Shown here piece by piece: positions 9,409 through 20,961 of a stretch of 64,000 bases of DNA. Position numbers and translations under genes: made by a program. Origin of the DNA: Lithodes maja. Taxonomy: Eukaryota; Arthropoda; Malacostraca; Decapoda; Lithodidae. Position 1 is the stretch's first letter, and each line of letters opens with the position of its first letter. The DNA is taken from assembly GCA_037953745.1 (NCBI GenBank), contig JBAKBP010006562.1, positions 1 to 64,000 on the forward strand, read 5' to 3'. The notes beneath the pieces are model-generated. The model did not search any database. It had not been told where the DNA came from and saw nothing but the letters and a program-made list of their open reading frames with translations.

Positions 9409-12051
9409 CGACCATTAACTTATCTCCGTCACCTGTCCTATCTCTTCAGTACGGCCACCTGATCCTCCCAGCCGGCGGCGCTTGTGGCACTTTGGCGCTG
9501 CCGACTGGGAGGCTCTCCGGCAGTACTTCTTTGATTTCCCATGGAATGACTTCTGCTTCCGTGGCCGGGGACCCTCGGAGAGTGCTGAACGCATTACCGA
9601 GGTAATCCTCTCGGGCATGCGAGCGTACATTCCATTTTCTTTCTCTCAGCCTAATGCAAAAAAATCTTAGTTTATTCACACTGTCTTGTTCTACAAGGAG
9701 GAAGCATTCAATCGGTACCGACGTCTTAACCCTTAAAGAGCGGCGCCCGTCTATTGTCGAGTGAAATAAATGTGGCCTATGTGGCAGGTCACGGCTATTG
9801 TCGAGTGCAATTTTGAGCACGTAATGTGCTCTGAGAGAGAGCGGAGCGGTGGGAGGAGCGTAGATTACCTCATGACCGCTCGCCACAGTGGCCGTGGAGC
9901 TACTGAGATGTACTCCTTTGTACTCCACCCTCTCTCACTCGTTTCACACGTAATAATGTAAGAAAATTACCGTATTTTAGCGATTTTGCCCTTCGGTTGC
10001 ACGATCGTTGCAAGACAACCAGTGATCGTAGAAGGATGGTTCGGGTGTCATTGGAAAGCTCAATTTATGCCCTTTCAGGGATACATACTTGTATTACGCT
10101 CTGGGTCTTGTTTATGCATGAAAAAGAGCACGGAAACAACCCCATTTATGGTAAAAAAAAACGCTGGGCGGTACATAGAAATTACCGCCTAGGCCGCTCG
10201 TTGAGTGTTAAAACTCCTCTCATTCTTCCTATGTTTCTGCCCAGAATCAAGCGAAACCTGTTCTTCGACTTGCCAAGCACTCTTTCATCAATAATAAATG
10301 CACTGAACTATCCAACTCTAGCTCTAGCTCTTTATAACATCTAGCCAAAAACCTCTCCAACAACTTTTCTTCCTCGTCTTTCCCTCCCCTTTTCCACTCT
10401 GATGGCACAACCATCACTTCTTCCTCTGACAAAGGTGAACTCTTCGCTCAAACTTTTGCTAAAAACTCAACATTGAATGATTCCGGTGCTATTCCTCCCT
10501 CTCCACCCCCCCCCCCCCCTCTCTCCTACTTATGCTTAATATCCTAATTTCTTCTAAAGATGTACTTTCTGTCCTCTCTGGGCTTAAAACTAAGAAGGTG
10601 TACGGTCCGGACGATGTTCCTCCTGTTGTACTAAAAAACTGTGCTTCCGTGCTGACTCCCTGCCTAGGCAAACTCTTTCGTCTCTGTCTCTCCTCTAACG
10701 TCTTCCCTTCTTGCTGGAAGTTTGCTCTCGTTAAACCTGTCCCAAAGAAGGGTGACCGCTCTCAACCCTCCAACTATCGTCCAATTGCTCTCATCTGTTG
10801 TATCTCTAAAGTTTTAAACTATTCTTGCTTTCAAATTTCTTTTGCATTTCTCTTCTCATAACCTGCTCTCAGATTGCCAGTATGGCTTCCTTAAGGTTCG
10901 CTCTACTGGTGATCTTCATTCATATCTTACTAACTCTTGGTCATCCAATTTTCGGGACTTCGGTGAGACTTTTTCTGTTGCAGTAAACATATCCAAGGCC
11001 TTCGATAGAGTCTGGCACAAATCATTAATTTCCAAACTGCCCTCCTTCGGTTTCTGTCCCTCCACCTGTGCCTTTGTCTCTAATTTCCTTTCCAGCTGTT
11101 CCATAGCTGCAGTTGTGGACGGCCATCGCTCATTTCCTCATCCTATCAACTGCGGTGTTCCTCAGGGTGCTGTCCTATCACCTATTCTCCTTCTAATTTT
11201 CATAAATGATCTTCTCAACTGTACATCCAGTCCCATCCATTCATATGCAGACGACTCTACCTTACACCACTCAATTAGTTTTCTAGAACGCCCCAGCCAG
11301 CAGTCCCTCAAAAGCAAACGTAATGAAGCCATAAAACACTTATCTTCTGATCTTGCTACTATTTCTAATTGGAGTAGAGAAAACCTTGTTGCATTTAATG
11401 CTTCCAAGACTCAATTTCTCCATTTTACTACACAATACAAAAACCAACCCTTCATCTTCTCTCAATGTTCTCGGTGTCTCTTTTTCTTCTGCTCTCACTT
11501 GGAAGGACCATATTACCAGTCTCGCTAAGGCAGCCTCCCAGAAGCTGGGTGTGCTCAACCACCTCAAGGGGTTCTTTACCCCTGTGCAGCTTCGTGCTCT
11601 GTACAGGGGCACTGTGTGTCCTTTTATTGAGTATTGTTCACATGTGTGGGGAGGATTTTCTCACACCGCACTCCTAGACAAAGTAGGAAGGAAAGCCTTT
11701 CGTATCATTAACTCCCGTCCACTCACCAGCTCTCTGCAATCTCTCTATCTTTGCTGCAATGTTGCATCTCTCTCACTATTCTATCGCTAATACAATAATC
11801 AGTGTTTCTCTGAGCTTTCACAGTGTATACTACCTCCTCTACGTAGGGAACGTAGTACCCGCCTTGCAACACAATCCCACCCCTACTCTGTGCAACTCTC
11901 CAACCCAAGAGTTAAATGTTACTCTCAGACTTTCTTATATTCAACTGCTGAGCTCTGGAACTCTCTCCCAGAATCAGTCTTTCCCTCTTCCTATGATTTA
12001 AATTGCTTCAAACTCTGTGTGTCCAGGCATTTTAGCTCGAACGTCCCTTGA
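9409..12051 (+). pseudogene. Broken LINE ORF2 (endonuclease end, linker, RT)
   Basis: Reading along: endonuclease end and linker to a stop at 9668-9670; MITE insertion 9726-10211; RT N-terminal part about 10,530-10,835 (GPDDVPPVVLKN, SNYRPIA); a frameshift near 10,835-10,845; the RT core with FDRVWHK, GVPQGAVLSP and the catalytic YADD at 11,244-11,255; a second frameshift near 11,440-11,460; a C-terminal part (LGVSFSSALTWKDH) with a stop at 11,788-11,790; and a final AELWNSLPESVFP segment ending TGA 12,049-12,051. The multiple lesions make it non-functional, although the YADD residues survive. Confidence 0.9.
9726..10211. mobile_element. TTAA-flanked MITE inserted in the LINE
   Basis: The left end is TTAACCCTTAAAGAGCGGCG; the right end, inverted, is TTAACACTCAACGAGCGGCC. 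Removing the insert with one TTAA rejoins LINE codons as Arg-Tyr-Arg-Arg-Leu-Lys-Thr-Pro without a frameshift, so the target duplication is exact. No coding capacity; ORFs across it mix MITE and LINE. Confidence 0.85.
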
Positions 12052-12130
12052 TGTTGGCCCTGTCACTCTTTCAACTCTGGGGGAGGCACTCGCTGCAGGC
12101 AATTATGCATTTTGTCTCCCTAATTTGCAT

Positions 12131-14814
12131 ACAAAAAACAAACAAAAACAAAACAAAAACAAAAAACACACAAGACAGAACGTAACAAAAGATATAACAC
12201 AACGTAATAGATACAATGCAACGCAATAGACACAACACAACATAATAAACACAGCAGCACAATAAGCGACACAACACAACAACATAACACAACACAACAC
12301 AACACAAGCCACACAACAAGCCACACAACACAATGTAATAGACACAACACAACAAGCCACACAACGCAATCCACACAACACAAGCCATACAACACAATAA
12401 GCCACACAACACAACAAATCACACAACACAACGCAATAGACACAAAACAACAAATCACACAACACAAGTCACACAACACAACGCAATAGACACAACACAC
12501 CAAGCCACACAACACAAGTCACAAAACACAACAAACCACACAACACAACAAACCACACAACACACCAAACCACACAACACAACAAGTCACACAACACAAC
12601 AAACCACACAACACAACAAACCACACAACACACCAACCCACACAACACAACAAACCATACAACACAACAAACCACACAACACAACAAGTCACACAACACA
12701 ACAAACCACACAACACAACACAGCAAACCACACAACACAACAAGTCACACAACACAACAAGCCACACAGCACAACAAACCACACAGCACAACAAATTCAC
12801 ACAACACAACAATCCACACAACACAACAAACCAAACAACACAATAAACCACACACCACAACAAACCACACAACATAACAAGCCACACAACACAAGCCACA
12901 CAACACGACAAGCCACACAACACAACAAGCCACACAACACAACAAGCCACACAACACAACAAGCCACACAACACAACAAGCCACACAACACAACACACCA
13001 CACAACACAACAAGCCACACAACACAACACACCACACAACACAAGCCATACAACACAACAAGCCACACAACACACCAAATCACACAACACAACGCAATAG
13101 ACACAACACACCAAGCCACACAACACAACAAGCCACACAACACAACAAACCACACAACACAACAAGTCACAAAACACAACAAACCACACAACACAACAAA
13201 CCACACAACACAACAAACCACACAACACAACAAGTCACACAACACAACAAACCACACAACACACCAAGCCACAAAACACAACAAACCATACAACACAACA
13301 AACCACACAACACAACAATTCACACAACACAACAAACCACACAACACAACACAACAAACCACACAAGTCACACCACACAACACAATAGACACAATTAACA
13401 CAACAAGCCACACAGCACAACAAACCACACAACACAACAAGTTACACAACACAACGCAATAGACCCAACACAACAAGTCACACAACACAAGTCACACAAC
13501 ACAACAAGCCACACAACACAACAAGCCACACAACACAACAAGCCAAACAACACAAGTCACACAACACAACAAGCCACACAACACAACAAGCCACACAACA
13601 CAACAAGTCACACAACACAACAAGCCACACAACACAACAAACCACACAACACAACAAGCCACACAACACAACAAACCACACAACACAACAAACCACACAA
13701 CACAACACGTCACACAACACAACAAGCCACACAACACAACAAACCACACAACAGAACAAGCCACACAACACAACAAACCACACAACACAACAAACCACAC
13801 AACACAACAAACCACAAAACACAACAAACCACACAACACAACAAACCACACAACACAACAAACCACACAACACAACAAACCACACAACACAACAAACCAC
13901 ACAACACAACAAACCACACAATAGAACAAGCCACACAACACAACAAACCACACAACACAACAAACCACACAACACAACAAGTCACACAACACAACAAGCC
14001 AAACAACACAACAAGCCACACAACACAACAAACCACACAACACAGCAAGCCACACAACACAACAAACCACACAACACAACAAACCACACAACACAACAAA
14101 CCACACAACAGAACAAGCCACACAACACAACACGTCACACAACACAACAAGCCACACAACACAATAAGCCACACAACACAACAAACCACACAACACAACA
14201 CAACAAACCACACAACACAACAAACCACACAACACAACAAACCACACAACACAACACAAAAAGCCACACAACACAACAAACCAGACAACACAACAAGCCA
14301 CACAACACAACAAACCACACAACACAACACAACAAGCCACACAACACAACAAACCACACAACACAACAAACCACACAACACAACACAACAAACCACACAA
14401 CACAACAAGCCACACAACACAAAACACACACAACACAACAAACCACACAACACAACAAGCCACACAGCACAACAAACCACACACCACAACAAATTCACAC
14501 AACACAACAATCCACACAACACAACAAACCAAACAACACAATAAACCACACACCACAACAAACCACACAACATAACAAGCCACACAACACAACAAGCCAC
14601 ACAACACAACCAGCCACACAACACAACAAGCCACACAACACAACAAGCCACACAACACAAGCCACACAACACAACAAGCCACACAACACAACAAACCACA
14701 CAACACAATAAACCACACAACACAGCAAACCACACAACACAACAAGTCACAAAACACAAGTCAAACAACACAACAAACCACTCAACACAACAAGCCACAC
14801 AACACAACAAGCCA
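12131..14814. repeat. 17-bp A/C-rich satellite, main block
   Basis: Tandem AA(A/G)CCACACAACACAAC units, about 17 bp, nearly devoid of T and poor in G on the plus strand. The first few hundred bases are degenerate (CAACGCAATAGACACAA variants), then units become regular. Translation gives cysteine-rich or Thr/Gln/His-rich ORFs of up to 421 codons with a 17-residue period. They exist because the unit lacks stops in several frames and are not genes. Confidence 0.95.
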
Positions 14815-15317
14815 CATGGCGTGTGCCCAACCCCGAAAGGGGTTGAAATAGGGGAGATATCACCCCGCCAAAGGCGGCTTTCTAGGGCCTTTCCTAGCTG
14901 ACGCTGAGAGGATTGGGTTCTAGTCATGTGGTGATGGGCTGGTCTATCAGTGAGAACTGAGCAATCTCTGCCATTCCCATTGCTTACTCTGACAGTTCCC
15001 TTTACTTATATATTTTCTAGATCTCGAGTGACGGCGTCTCTTCCGTGGATTGACCTCCCAATCTACCAAGATTGGAAGCCAAAGCGTCACATTTTCCCTT
15101 GCCCCTCAACTTTCTCTTCATAATTGCTGAGGGGCATAGGGCTCTGGGTGGGGCTTTGGTTTCCCGGGCGTTCCCGCACCCTCCTCAGCTCCCCGCCATG
15201 GAGTGGCTTCGGTCACCCAGGCTTTATTGTCGTCGGCAGAGAGGGGTTTTGTGGGGGCGCTCGGTTATGGCCTTGGCCGTGCTCGGGTCCTTGGGGCTGT
15301 TCGGCCAGGCAGCTTGG
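14815..15317. other. Unidentified segment interrupting the satellite
   Basis: About 500 bases of mixed-composition sequence between two satellite blocks. It starts GGCGTGTGCCCAACCCCG, has GC-rich inverted words (CCCCGAAAGGGG, CCGCCAAAGGCGG), and ends GCAGCTTGGGG before (AAC)n. The polar (AAC)n end suggests a retroposed fragment, but I recognise no protein motif. Confidence 0.5.
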
Positions 15318-16046
15318 GGAACAACAACAACAACAACAACAACAAACCACACAACACAACAAGCCACACAACACAACAAGCCACACAACACAACAAGCCA
15401 CACAACACAACAAACCACACAACAAGTCACACAACACAACAAGCCACACAACACAACAAACCACACAACACAACACAACAAACCACACAACACAACAAGC
15501 CACACAACACAAAACACACACAACACAACAAACCACACAACACAACAAACCACACAACACAATAAACCACACAACACAACAAGCCACACAACACACACAA
15601 CCCAACAAACCACACAACACAACAAACCACACAACACAACAAACCACACAACACAACAAACCACACAACACAGCAAACCACACAACACAACAAACCACAC
15701 AACACAACAAACCACACAACACAACAAGCCACACAACACAACAAACCACACAACACAGCAAACCACACAACAAAACAAACCACACAACACAACAAACCAC
15801 ACAACACAACAAAACCACACAACACAACAAACCACACAACACAACAAACCACACAACACAACGCAATAAACACAACGCAACAAGCCACACAAAACAACAA
15901 GCCACACAACAAAGCAAGTCACACACAACAAGCAACACAACACAAGTCACAAAACACAACAAGCCACAAAACACAACGCAATTGACACAACACAAGTCAC
16001 ACAAAACAACAAAACACAAGCCACACAACACAACATAACAAGACAA
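15318..16046. repeat. 17-bp A/C-rich satellite, second block
   Basis: Starts as (AAC)n for about 25 bases and continues as the same 17-bp unit as the main block, becoming degenerate again toward 15,860-16,046 where the CAACGCAAT variant reappears. Confidence 0.95.
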
Positions 16047-16495
16047 ATAGATTATCACGTCTCCAGGATAATCAGTGAAGGATCAGCACCAAATGAGGTC
16101 CTTGGCAGCCCCAGTGTTGTCAATTTACCTACTTTTCCGTTACATCTAGAGGTATTTACTTAGATCTAGGGATAAATTATTTCATTTAGCGACTTAAATT
16201 CTAGCGATATCATGTATATTAGAGCCATTTTAGAGCGATATTGTAGAGCTTGTGCCATTAGTCTAGCAATATTCTGGAGATTTGAGCCATTTTAGAGCGA
16301 TATTGCAGAGACTGTGCCATTAGTCTAGGGATTTTCGGCATTTATTGACTATCTAGCGAACTTGATTTAGTAACCCTGATCCACCACGACACATAATTAT
16401 GGTGGCTGGGGTGTATGTGTAGTGCAGGAGAATGGACCTGCTCATGTTGATTCTAATTATGATATATATGTTTAGTGATAAAGCATGTAACAGTC
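16047..16495. other. Unassigned stretch with short diverged repeats
   Basis: About 450 bases. A GAGCCATTTTAGAGCGATAT word occurs at about 16,222 and again at about 16,281, with similar text around (CTAGCGATAT, TGCCATTAGTCTAG). No ORF of note. Confidence 0.6.
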
Positions 16496-16610
16496 TTGAT
16501 GGTGTAATGGTTAGAGTGTTTAAACTATGTGTGTAGTAACCCAAGTTCGAATCCCGGTGGATCACATGCTTTCATTAATTTCATTGGGAGGTGTTTGGTG
16601 TTGGAGTGAA
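16496..16610 (+). mobile_element. tRNA-derived SINE (family A)
   Basis: A pol III A box (TGGTGTAATGGTTAGAGTG, 16,499-16,517) and B box (GTTCGAATCCC, 16,545-16,555) are followed by the body word GCTTTCATTAATTTCATTGG shared with other family A copies at 18.6, 20.5, 57.2, 58.8, 59.1 and 59.6 kb. The tail has no clear poly-A. Confidence 0.7.
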
Positions 16611-16661
16611 ATTGATAAAAATAGAATATATAAGGTATTGATGTTATTGATGATTATGTAC

Positions 16662-16998
16662 ACTCACGCATGCTAAAAGTTGGTCAGGGGTGGTTCCTTC
16701 CTTCCCCTACTCCACCCTGGGCAGGTGGAAGGGGGGAGTCCAAGTCTACCCCACCTTCCACCCCCAAACTATCCCCAACTCCCCCACTTTCCTTCTCTAG
16801 CTGGCAGTTAGTGATTAGCGACGATTGTTCTCATGTATTGCAACTAATTGTTAAACCATCACTGCACATGCTTACAATGGCCAACATATAATATTTATTA
16901 GGGATTTATGAATACAATATACTGCATAATTGTATTCTCAAAATGAGTTTCTATACACAACGTGGAGTTACACGAATCTTGGCTGTAGTGGCATAATG
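16662..16998 (+). repeat. Left arm of a large inverted repeat
   Basis: About 335 bases that reappear inverted at 18,128-18,473 with high but imperfect identity. The arm contains a pyrimidine-rich block (CCCCTACTCCACCCTGGGCA) and ends near CGTGGAGTTACACGAATCTT. Confidence 0.85.
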
Positions 16999-18042
16999 CT
17001 TCTCTTTCTTTCTCTCTGCGCGTGTTTGTCTCTCTCTCATTGCACTACTCTCTACGATTAAGATTTAATGTGATTTGAATATAATAATACCGTAATTAAA
17101 TCCAATCTCGTACAGAATTCAGGATATTATGCTCACCAGTATTGCAATACACATTAACGTGCCCTCTACGATCTACTCCTAGTTTCTCAAATTACTTACA
17201 CAGTCGGGCTTTTATATCATAAAAGGAAAGGACTAAAGGCAAAAATGGGCTGGATTAGTGTTGCGACTGTTATTGATTGTTTCGTTCATAATTTCAATCA
17301 GGTTCTCCCATTTATTGAATACCATGAATACAATAAACGGTTTGTATTTAATTGTATGTGGCCTATACACTTTTTTTTAATCAATTAAATGTAGAACTCC
17401 ATACAACTTACGATCAAAGCCAGTGTTAATTTGTTAGTAAGGTTTGAGTATCGAGCCCTTGAGTAGCAGGGCTCGCCATCTCACTTCCCCCTTCTTTTTC
17501 TTTATCTGTGATCCCAGCCTCTCACCTCTACAAACCCCATCAACTCTCCTCTATGTATATCGAATGCAGGCAACATTCATCACACACACTAATAAAGGGA
17601 AATATAACCCATTCAGACCCGTTATATCTTGGTTGTAGAAAGTGTGTGTTATGAGAGAGTTATATGGAGTTACAAGGAATAGTTAGTATCTCAAAGACCT
17701 TGCGGTCAATATCGGGGAAATATTCAGAGTACAAGAAGAGACATTGTTCAGGGCACTACACTCCTTACAGAGTGTGCAAAATACTATCTACTGCCTACTG
17801 TCTTCTTGAACTGCTCAACTGAAGAAATGTTAAAAACTTCTGAGGAAAGTGTGTTCCAGGTAGAACAGATCTTAAATGGGAAACAGTGTCCACAAATACT
17901 AGTGCTGAACCTTTTCAATTCCAACTGCCAGCCATGGTTGCGTATTGTATTCATATTGAGGCTAAGCAGTTTGTTATGATCCACATTGTCAAACCCATTA
18001 CATAATTTACAAGTTTAAATTAACTGACCTCGTAGTCAGAGT

Positions 18043-18048
<6 letters not shown>
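16999..18048. other. Spacer between inverted-repeat arms
   Basis: About 1.05 kb of A/T-rich sequence between the arms. ORFs at 17,444-17,638 and 17,784-17,984 (minus) are short. The latter could be a worn RT C-terminal fragment (a NTLSSEVFN-type phrase) but is too short to call. Confidence 0.5.

Positions 18049-18122
<74 letters not shown>
18049..18122. repeat. (GA)n microsatellite
   Basis: An uninterrupted GA run of about 36 units. Confidence 0.97.
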
Positions 18123-18125
<3 letters not shown>

Positions 18126-18127
18126 CA

Positions 18128-18473
18128 GAAGATCACTACAGCTGAGATTCTTGTAACCCGCGTTGTGTATAGAGACTCATTTTGAGAATACAATTATACA
18201 ATATATTGTATTAATCAATTCCTAATACATTCTAAATGTTGGCCATTGTAAGTATGTGCAATGATGGTTTAACAATAATTTGCAATGAATGAGAACAATC
18301 GTCGCTAATCACTATCTGCCAGCTAGAGAAGGAAGGTGGGGGAGTTGGGGATAGTTTGGGGGTGGAAGGTGGGGTAGACTTGGACTCCCCCCTTCCACCT
18401 GCCCAGGGTGGAGTAGGGGAAGGAAGGACCTACCCCTGAGCAACTTTTAGTACGCGTGAATGTACATTACGTT
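18128..18473 (-). repeat. Right arm of the large inverted repeat
   Basis: Inverse of 16,662-16,998. It differs by scattered substitutions and small indels (for example TGAGCAACTTTTAG against CTAAAAGTTGGTCA), so the arms have diverged since they formed. Confidence 0.85.
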
Positions 18474-18589
18474 TGATATTAACGGTATGATTGGTGATAT
18501 TTTAAAGCCACTTACTGTAGCTACAATGTTGATGCCAGAATGGTTGTTAATGGCGATGGCAATGTTCCCCATCATTCCACCATCATTTC

Positions 18590-18725
18590 TGGCTCAGTGG
18601 TGGAATATTTATCTGTCCCGAGTTCGAATCCCGGTGGGACCATATTCTTTCATTAATTTATTCAGTTGCATTGGGGTTTTTAATGGAGGATTAATGTTAA
18701 AAACGGGGTGTTCCTTAATACAGAT
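18590..18725 (+). mobile_element. tRNA-derived SINE (family A), partial
   Basis: The B box GTTCGAATCCC at 18,622-18,632 is followed by GGTGGGACCATATTCTTTCA and the family A 3' body (ATTGGGGTTTTTAATGGAGG). The A-box half is degraded. Confidence 0.65.
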
Positions 18726-18908
18726 TATATTAGATAATTCACTACGATTTCAAACTTTGCCGATACGTAGGAATAAGTAAAGTATTTTTGCATGGCAAAT
18801 GTTTTCAACTTTTGTCCATAATATAAACAAAATGCCTACTCTAAAAATGGGTAGTATAAAAATATGAAGTTGACCACCTCTGAATACTAAGGGTAACCTT
18901 GCTCTCAA

Positions 18909-18922
<14 letters not shown>

Positions 18923-18994
<72 letters not shown>
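18923..18994. repeat. (GA)n microsatellite
   Basis: A GATA tetranucleotide start followed by a long GA run; the serine/leucine ORFs across it are artefacts. Confidence 0.95.
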
Positions 18995-18996
<2 letters not shown>

Positions 18997-19000
18997 AAAC

Positions 19001-19150
19001 ACGATATGAGGGGGAGCACTTTGTCGACAACGCTTCGCAGATATCAGGTAACTCATTGACAATGTACGTTTCGCAGAAAGCTTCTTCAGGTCAGTGACCT
19101 GAAGAAGATATATGCGAACCGTTATTAATAAAGTGCTCCTCCTCATATGG
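19001..19150. mobile_element. Small foldback element with central palindrome
   Basis: Outer arms ATGAGGGGGAGCACTTTGT (about 19,006-19,024) and its inverse AAAGTGCTCCTCCTCAT flank a perfect palindrome at 19,081-19,107, thirteen bases per arm around one central base. The whole could fold into a nested hairpin. No ORF. Confidence 0.65.
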
Positions 19151-19186
19151 CGCTAATATTCATTACGTCAACTTTTCAAGGTTATT

Positions 19187-19402
19187 TTAACACTTAAAGT
19201 ACCGGCGACGTGTTATTAATTTTATTCGAGTAATATTTAGACGATTGTGTGCAGCTTTAGGGGGATCTGTGGTAGTAAAAGAGGTTAAGTGAGATCGTTC
19301 GAAGCCTGTTAATTGCTGGAGGGCCCTTTTTAGACTGAATACAATTGTTTAATACTAGCCAGAATAAAGTTAAAAGGATAGCACCGGTACTGAATGGGTT
19401 AA
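19187..19402. mobile_element. MITE-2, palindromic TTAA-flanked element
   Basis: TTAACACTTAAAGTACCGGCG on the left and CACCGGTACTGAATGGGTTAA on the right. The ends are inverted (GTACCGGYG) and the interior is roughly self-complementary (GGCCCTTTTTAGACTGAATA and inverse). About 215 bp, non-coding. Confidence 0.75.
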
Positions 19403-19406
19403 CAGA

Positions 19407-19607
19407 AAGAGAGAGAGAGAGAGAGACAGGAGAGAGGGAGAGAGAGAGAGAGAGGGAGGGAGGGGGGGGGGGGGGACAGCATACTCCTGGCTGGAGTGTG
19501 TCTTGGTTTCTGTACACGTTTCAGTTTAACGCCTCCTAAGAGCCTATTCCCAAATAGCTCTCGCTTTCTGAGAGTTAGGTGGTAATGTGCTCCTCCACCC
19601 CCCTCCT

Positions 19608-19634
<27 letters not shown>
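19407..19634. repeat. (GA)n, poly-G and (CT)n tracts
   Basis: GA runs with breaks at 19,407-19,465, a G run at about 19,463-19,475, and a CT run at 19,606-19,634. Confidence 0.9.
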
Positions 19635-19638
<4 letters not shown>

Positions 19639-20198
19639 GTTTTATTATGTTTAGATTTGTACTCTTTTTGTTCTTATTTCACTCCCTTCTACTTTGTCCA
19701 CCGTTCTTTCTCATGTGTCTATTTTCCCCCGTCTTTTCCTCCCTACTCCCTTCCATTCTTCGTCTATCTCCATCCTACAACTATACTCTGTCTCTTTTCA
19801 GCTGACGGTTAAATGAATCCCTTAGCAGCTAATTTATCGATACTTAAGAGGAAAGATTTGTAACGAATATATCCCTGCATCATATCAATACCAAGTTTAT
19901 ATAATCAGCACCATATTTCACTACAAAACCTCCAAAATTACTGTGAAATCTTGATGGGAACTTTGCAATTTACCGTCAGTTGAAAAAAAAAACGAGTATA
20001 CCGTGATCTTCCCTATGTTGGTTTGGCCTTATCTTCCAGTGATCTTACCATCCTGTCTCAGTGACCTCAGAATAGTAAGGAAATGAGAAATATGAGAGCA
20101 ATCTCCGCCCTCCGTATTTTCCTGGCTCACTTTTATCCCATACAGACTTCTTCTTTCGCAGGATCCTTATGATTTTTTTCTTCGTAAATATATCAACT

Positions 20199-20229
<31 letters not shown>

Positions 20230-20276
20230 TATCTCATAGATAATTATACAGTACGTGAGCTATTAAAAGTGTTTAT
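19635..20276. other. Unassigned A/T-rich stretch
   Basis: About 640 bases with a pyrimidine-rich start and an (AT)n run at 20,203-20,230. ORFs at 19,579-19,812 derive from the CT-rich part and are not supported. Confidence 0.6.
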
Positions 20277-20362
20277 TTTTCCCGGTAGGACTGGAACCAC
20301 CGACAGTCAGGACGAGTGTCCATGCTTTAATCCACTACACCTCGGCCTGATATAAGACGCTT
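20277..20362 (-). mobile_element. tRNA-derived SINE fragment (family B)
   Basis: On the minus strand a tRNA-like segment: an A-box-like GTGTAGTGGATTAAAG and a B-box-like GGTTCCAGTCC. The same family occurs at 53.79-53.94 kb. An (AT)n run follows at about 20,374-20,408. Confidence 0.6.
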
Positions 20363-20463
20363 AACCTTTTCCTATATATATATTTATATATATATATATA
20401 TATATATTTAAAAACAAAAATTGAAATCCTACATGAAGACATTATTTCCGTGATATAATCCAA

Positions 20464-20560
20464 TCAGTTATTTGCACTCCCAACACCAAAAAACTCCCAA
20501 TGAAATTAATGAAGCATGTGATCCTCCCGGGATTCGAACCTGGAATACCACATACAGATT
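20464..20560 (-). mobile_element. tRNA-derived SINE (family A), split by a MITE
   Basis: On the minus strand the B box is GTTCGAATCCC (20,529-20,539), with the body AATTTCATTGGGAG. The tRNA-like head is cut by the MITE at 20,561; the bases just after that MITE (CACACTATCATTATCG) look like the missing part of the head. Confidence 0.65.
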
Positions 20561-20932
20561 TTAAGGGGAGGCAGACCGTTTTTCTGGACTACCTTCTCCC
20601 TAATGTTTAGCCCCACTAGTTTTGAGATTATAAGACGTTCGGCCCATTAGTTTGGCGATTTTAACACCTTATCGCCCCATTTCGTTGTCAGTTTTAAGAC
20701 CTTTCGTGCCATTTAGTTGTCGATTATTTCCTGGTGGGCAATAGCGAGCCTGGAATTTTAAGAGGAACCGGCCTTCGGCCGGGACATTTTTCTACCGAAA
20801 AATGTACAAATTTATCTTGAAGGGGGTCTAGGTTTTTTTTTTTCTAAGCTTGGTGGAGGTCTAGGGAGGAAACTAAAAAAATATATGAATAAATAAATTA
20901 ATAGACCAAACAAACAGTCAGTCTCCCCTTAA
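20561..20932 (-). mobile_element. MITE-1, reverse orientation
   Basis: TTAAGGGGAGGCAGACCG on the left and CAGTCTCCCCTTAA on the right, with the core GGCCTTCGGCC hairpin and AGCTTGGTGGAGGTCTAGGG. It lies in a family A SINE and faces the copy at 21,947 across a minisatellite. Confidence 0.85.
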
Positions 20933-20961
20933 ACCCACACTATCATTATCGTCAGTTTATA

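Larger units (their letters stand above)
9409..12130 (+). mobile_element. 5'-truncated jockey-like LINE in satellite DNA
   Basis: A non-LTR retrotransposon remnant. It begins abruptly within the endonuclease domain, at the Asp-His of the SDH motif (9409-9414), and runs through the linker and RT to the ORF2 end at 12051 and an A/C-rich tail of CAAAAA-type units. The 17-bp satellite lies on both sides. A TTAA MITE (9726-10211) interrupts it. The linker phrase LWHFGAADWEALRQYF and the RT wording are what I know from LINEs annotated as jockey-like in decapods; I have not verified the clade. Confidence 0.85.

Noticed and set aside
12071..16058. Long cysteine/leucine/valine-rich ORFs (up to 421 codons, minus strand) and Thr/Gln/His/Asn-rich ORFs (plus strand)
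   Set aside because: They are translations of the 17-bp satellite, whose unit lacks stops in several frames. They show a strict 17-residue period and no independent coding signal.
17784..17984. RT-derived coding fragment on the minus strand
   Set aside because: A short phrase resembles LINE C-terminal ends, but it is too brief and has no catalytic motif.
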